From assembly GCA_943359705.1 (NCBI GenBank), contig CALRIB010000001.1:1-37581 (forward strand): 37,581 nucleotides of DNA, given 5' to 3'. This stretch comes from Candidatus Nomurabacteria bacterium. GTDB lineage: Bacteria > Patescibacteriota > Minisyncoccia > Phycocordibacterales > UBA2100. A program made the translations under genes and the position numbers. The notes below the pieces were generated by a model. That model searched no databases. It was not told where the DNA came from and saw nothing but the letters and a program-made list of their open reading frames with translations. Positions 35,911 to 37,581 of this stretch are shown here, in pieces (the first letter of the stretch is position 1; each line of letters begins with the position of its first letter).

Positions 35911-37581
35911 ATGAACACGTCGTGGGGTCTCGCGCCGCGAGTCGCGCCATTTGTGGCGATGCTCCTATTCGTCGTTAGTGTTGGCGTGGCGCTTGCTGAT
36001 CAGAACGGGGCGCCGGGCGGTCCCGGCGGTGGGGGAGCTTCGCTTACTCTGGATTCGTTCCCCACGGTCAACATCGCGAACGCGAGTGCCGTTACTCTGT
36101 CCGGTACATGTTCGACCAACGGCACCGACGTCTCCGTATCGGTAAGCGCGATCTCGGGGACGTCTCCCTGTGCTTCAAATGTGTGGAGCGTGACACTCGA
36201 TCTCAGTTCGCTTTCCGACGGTACGCTCACGGCGACCGCGACGCACGATATCGCGTCTGCGACGTTGAACGCGCCCAAAGACACCGACGACCCCAACCTC
36301 CATACCTATGCCAACGTGCCCTCTCCCACAAAAGACACAACACCGAATTACACTTTCTTTAGTACTGAAGCCGGAACCATCACCTTGTTCGGTGATTGCA
36401 GCAGCGCCGACACGGTAGCTCAAGACAACGACAACACCACCATCACGTTCAACACGCTGTCGGAGGGAAAGCACTCGAACTGTTCGATACGGGTCACGGA
36501 TGCCGCGGGGAACTTGAGTGACGCGGGCGGCGTGCTCAACATCAAAGCGTTCGTTATCGATGCGACGCCGCCCGTGGGCACCGTCACACTCTCCGCACCC
36601 GGACCATTCAAGAGTGGGGACTCGGTCACCGTTAATGCGGTATTCAACGAGGACGTTGGAGCCAGTGCTGGCGGCGTTGACCCCTCGCTCAGCATTTCCG
36701 GTGTTGCGACGCTCGCGTCTACGACCATGACCCAGACCTCCCTGGCCGATCCCAGGACGTATGCTTATCTTTATACGGTCGGCTCCGGCGACGGGACGGC
36801 GAACGTGCTCGTGGGAGGCGCGAACGATCTGGCTCTCAATGAAATGGCTCCGCAGGCCGTTTCGTTCACTGTCGACAACACCGCTCCGGTGATCACTATT
36901 ACGAACCCATCAACGATTCCCGCACAAACGAAGACGTTTACCGCATCGGCTTCGGACGGCACATTTGAACAGAGTGTCACGACCGGCGCTACCTGCGACG
37001 GTACGCTCACGTTCTCGTCGTACTCCTCGACCGCCTTCACGTCCGAATCTGATAACGGCAAAAAGATCTGCTATCGCTCGACCGACACCGCTGGCAATGT
37101 TTCGTATTCGCTTTCGAGTACGATAGCGGGCATCGATACAACGGCGCCCACGCTCGCTGAGATCAATCCCGTCGTGACCCCAGAAAATGACACCACTCCG
37201 GATTACACGTTCAGTTCGACGGAAGCCGGCACGATCGCGTACGCCGGTGACTGCTCAAGCACGACGACTGCGGCGGCAAGTGGGAACAACACCATAACGT
37301 TCGCAACGCTCAGCGAGGCAACTCATTCGAATTGCACCGTCAAAGTGACTGATGCGGCAGGCAATCAAAGCTCCGCGCTCGCTGTCCACTCATTCATCGT
37401 CGATACGACCGCTCCGGTCATCACGCTCAGTGGTCTTGCAACGATGGGAATTGCTGTCGGTGGTTCATATGTGGAGCCGGGGGCGAGTGCTTCCGATGCA
37501 GTAGACGGGAGCGACACAGTCGTCATCGCGGGCTCGGTCAACAACACTTCTCCCGGTTCATACCAGCTTACCTACAATGCG
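35911..37581 (+). CDS. Large Ig-like repeat surface protein, 3' end outside window
   Basis: The first 557 residues of an exported protein. A signal peptide (hydrophobic residues ~12-28) ends before DQNGAPGGPGGGG. Tandem Ig-like modules follow. A ~60-residue unit beginning DTTPNYTF (residue 142) is repeated at DTTPDYTF (residue 427), both with the pattern GDCSS...HSNC and VTDAAGN. Other modules start 'TPPVGTV', 'NTAPVITI' and 'TTAPVITL' (about residue 497); the last resembles DUF5011 ('GGSYVEPGASASDAVDG'). Each repeat has a cysteine pair. It is a likely adhesin. A TATGCT box ends 9 bases before the ATG. The frame is open to the last base. Confidence 0.88.
   Translation, partial: MNTSWGLAPRVAPFVAMLLFVVSVGVALADQNGAPGGPGGGGASLTLDSFPTVNIANASAVTLSGTCSTNGTDVSVSVSAISGTSPCASNVWSVTLDLSSLSDGTLTATATHDIASATLNAPKDTDDPNLHTYANVPSPTKDTTPNYTFFSTEAGTITLFGDCSSADTVAQDNDNTTITFNTLSEGKHSNCSIRVTDAAGNLSDAGGVLNIKAFVIDATPPVGTVTLSAPGPFKSGDSVTVNAVFNEDVGASAGGVDPSLSISGVATLASTTMTQTSLADPRTYAYLYTVGSGDGTANVLVGGANDLALNEMAPQAVSFTVDNTAPVITITNPSTIPAQTKTFTASASDGTFEQSVTTGATCDGTLTFSSYSSTAFTSESDNGKKICYRSTDTAGNVSYSLSSTIAGIDTTAPTLAEINPVVTPENDTTPDYTFSSTEAGTIAYAGDCSSTTTAAASGNNTITFATLSEATHSNCTVKVTDAAGNQSSALAVHSFIVDTTAPVITLSGLATMGIAVGGSYVEPGASASDAVDGSDTVVIAGSVNNTSPGSYQLTYNA

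Overview
The window (37,581 bases, GC clearly above 50%) looks like part of a chromosome from the Candidate Phyla Radiation (Patescibacteria), most likely a Parcubacteria-type lineage. The reasons are compact gene packing with no gene-free stretch over 300 bases, a Cas2/PaaX-like protein with a membrane-anchored N-terminus, a FtsB-type septum initiator with a C-terminal 'GEKLIVIVD' segment, a class II ribonucleotide reductase with ATP cone, a MutY-like glycosylase without iron-sulfur cysteines, many small membrane proteins, and tRNAs without an encoded CCA. UGA is used as a stop. The assignment is from gene content only; no 16S rRNA is present.

Layout. 1-1315: 3' part of a mutY-like gene and two small orphan genes. 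1384-5389: minus-strand cluster secG, peptide-type substrate-binding protein, RNase J. 5479-8073: orphan membrane gene, then groES-groEL. 8128-13333: a large Cys/Pro/Thr-rich secreted protein, an orphan gene with a structured leader, lemA, a SleB-type wall hydrolase, htpX and a membrane protein. 13377-13844: a TrpR-like regulator with a palindromic site at each end. 13897-15865: tRNA-Ser and three small or hypothetical genes. 15956-18319: class II ribonucleotide reductase. 18372-20525: a small protein, a BaiN/HI0933-type flavoprotein and an exported orphan. 20603-25058: RNase P RNA, O-antigen-ligase/TPR membrane protein, murJ. 25145-25801: a Cas2/PaaX-like gene flanked by two 34-base repeats. 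25907-30033: lepA, a 41-residue membrane protein, ftsB-like gene, ABC exporter. 30058-31623: tRNA-Gly, an HxlR regulator facing a LUD gene and a glutaredoxin, tRNA-Arg. 31667-32558: small membrane protein, tRNA-Phe with a duplicated 3' end, orphan membrane gene. 32623-37581: DEDDy exonuclease, hisS, SET-domain protein, DsbA-like/DsbB-like pair, and the start of a large Ig-like surface protein that runs off the window.

How the genes fit together. Envelope work dominates: secretion (SecG), lipid II flipping (MurJ), wall hydrolysis, septation (FtsB-like), glycan transfer (O-antigen ligase family), membrane proteolysis (HtpX/LemA) and export (ABC). A disulfide-forming pair sits directly upstream of a surface protein whose repeats carry paired cysteines. 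An HxlR/LUD/glutaredoxin module looks like a redox or electrophile response.

Two expression styles are visible. At least 18 genes have a TATAAT-like box ending only 6-9 bases before the start codon, so their mRNAs should be leaderless or nearly so. A second set of short orphan genes (1091, 5479, 10197, 20061, 32280) has its own -35/-10 promoter, a real leader with a Shine-Dalgarno sequence, and usually a hairpin terminator. The most unusual structures are the two regulator genes each bounded by direct copies of their own putative operator (TrpR-like and Cas2/PaaX-like), a Shine-Dalgarno-hiding helix upstream of the gene at 10197, and the 161-base tRNA-Phe-associated duplication.
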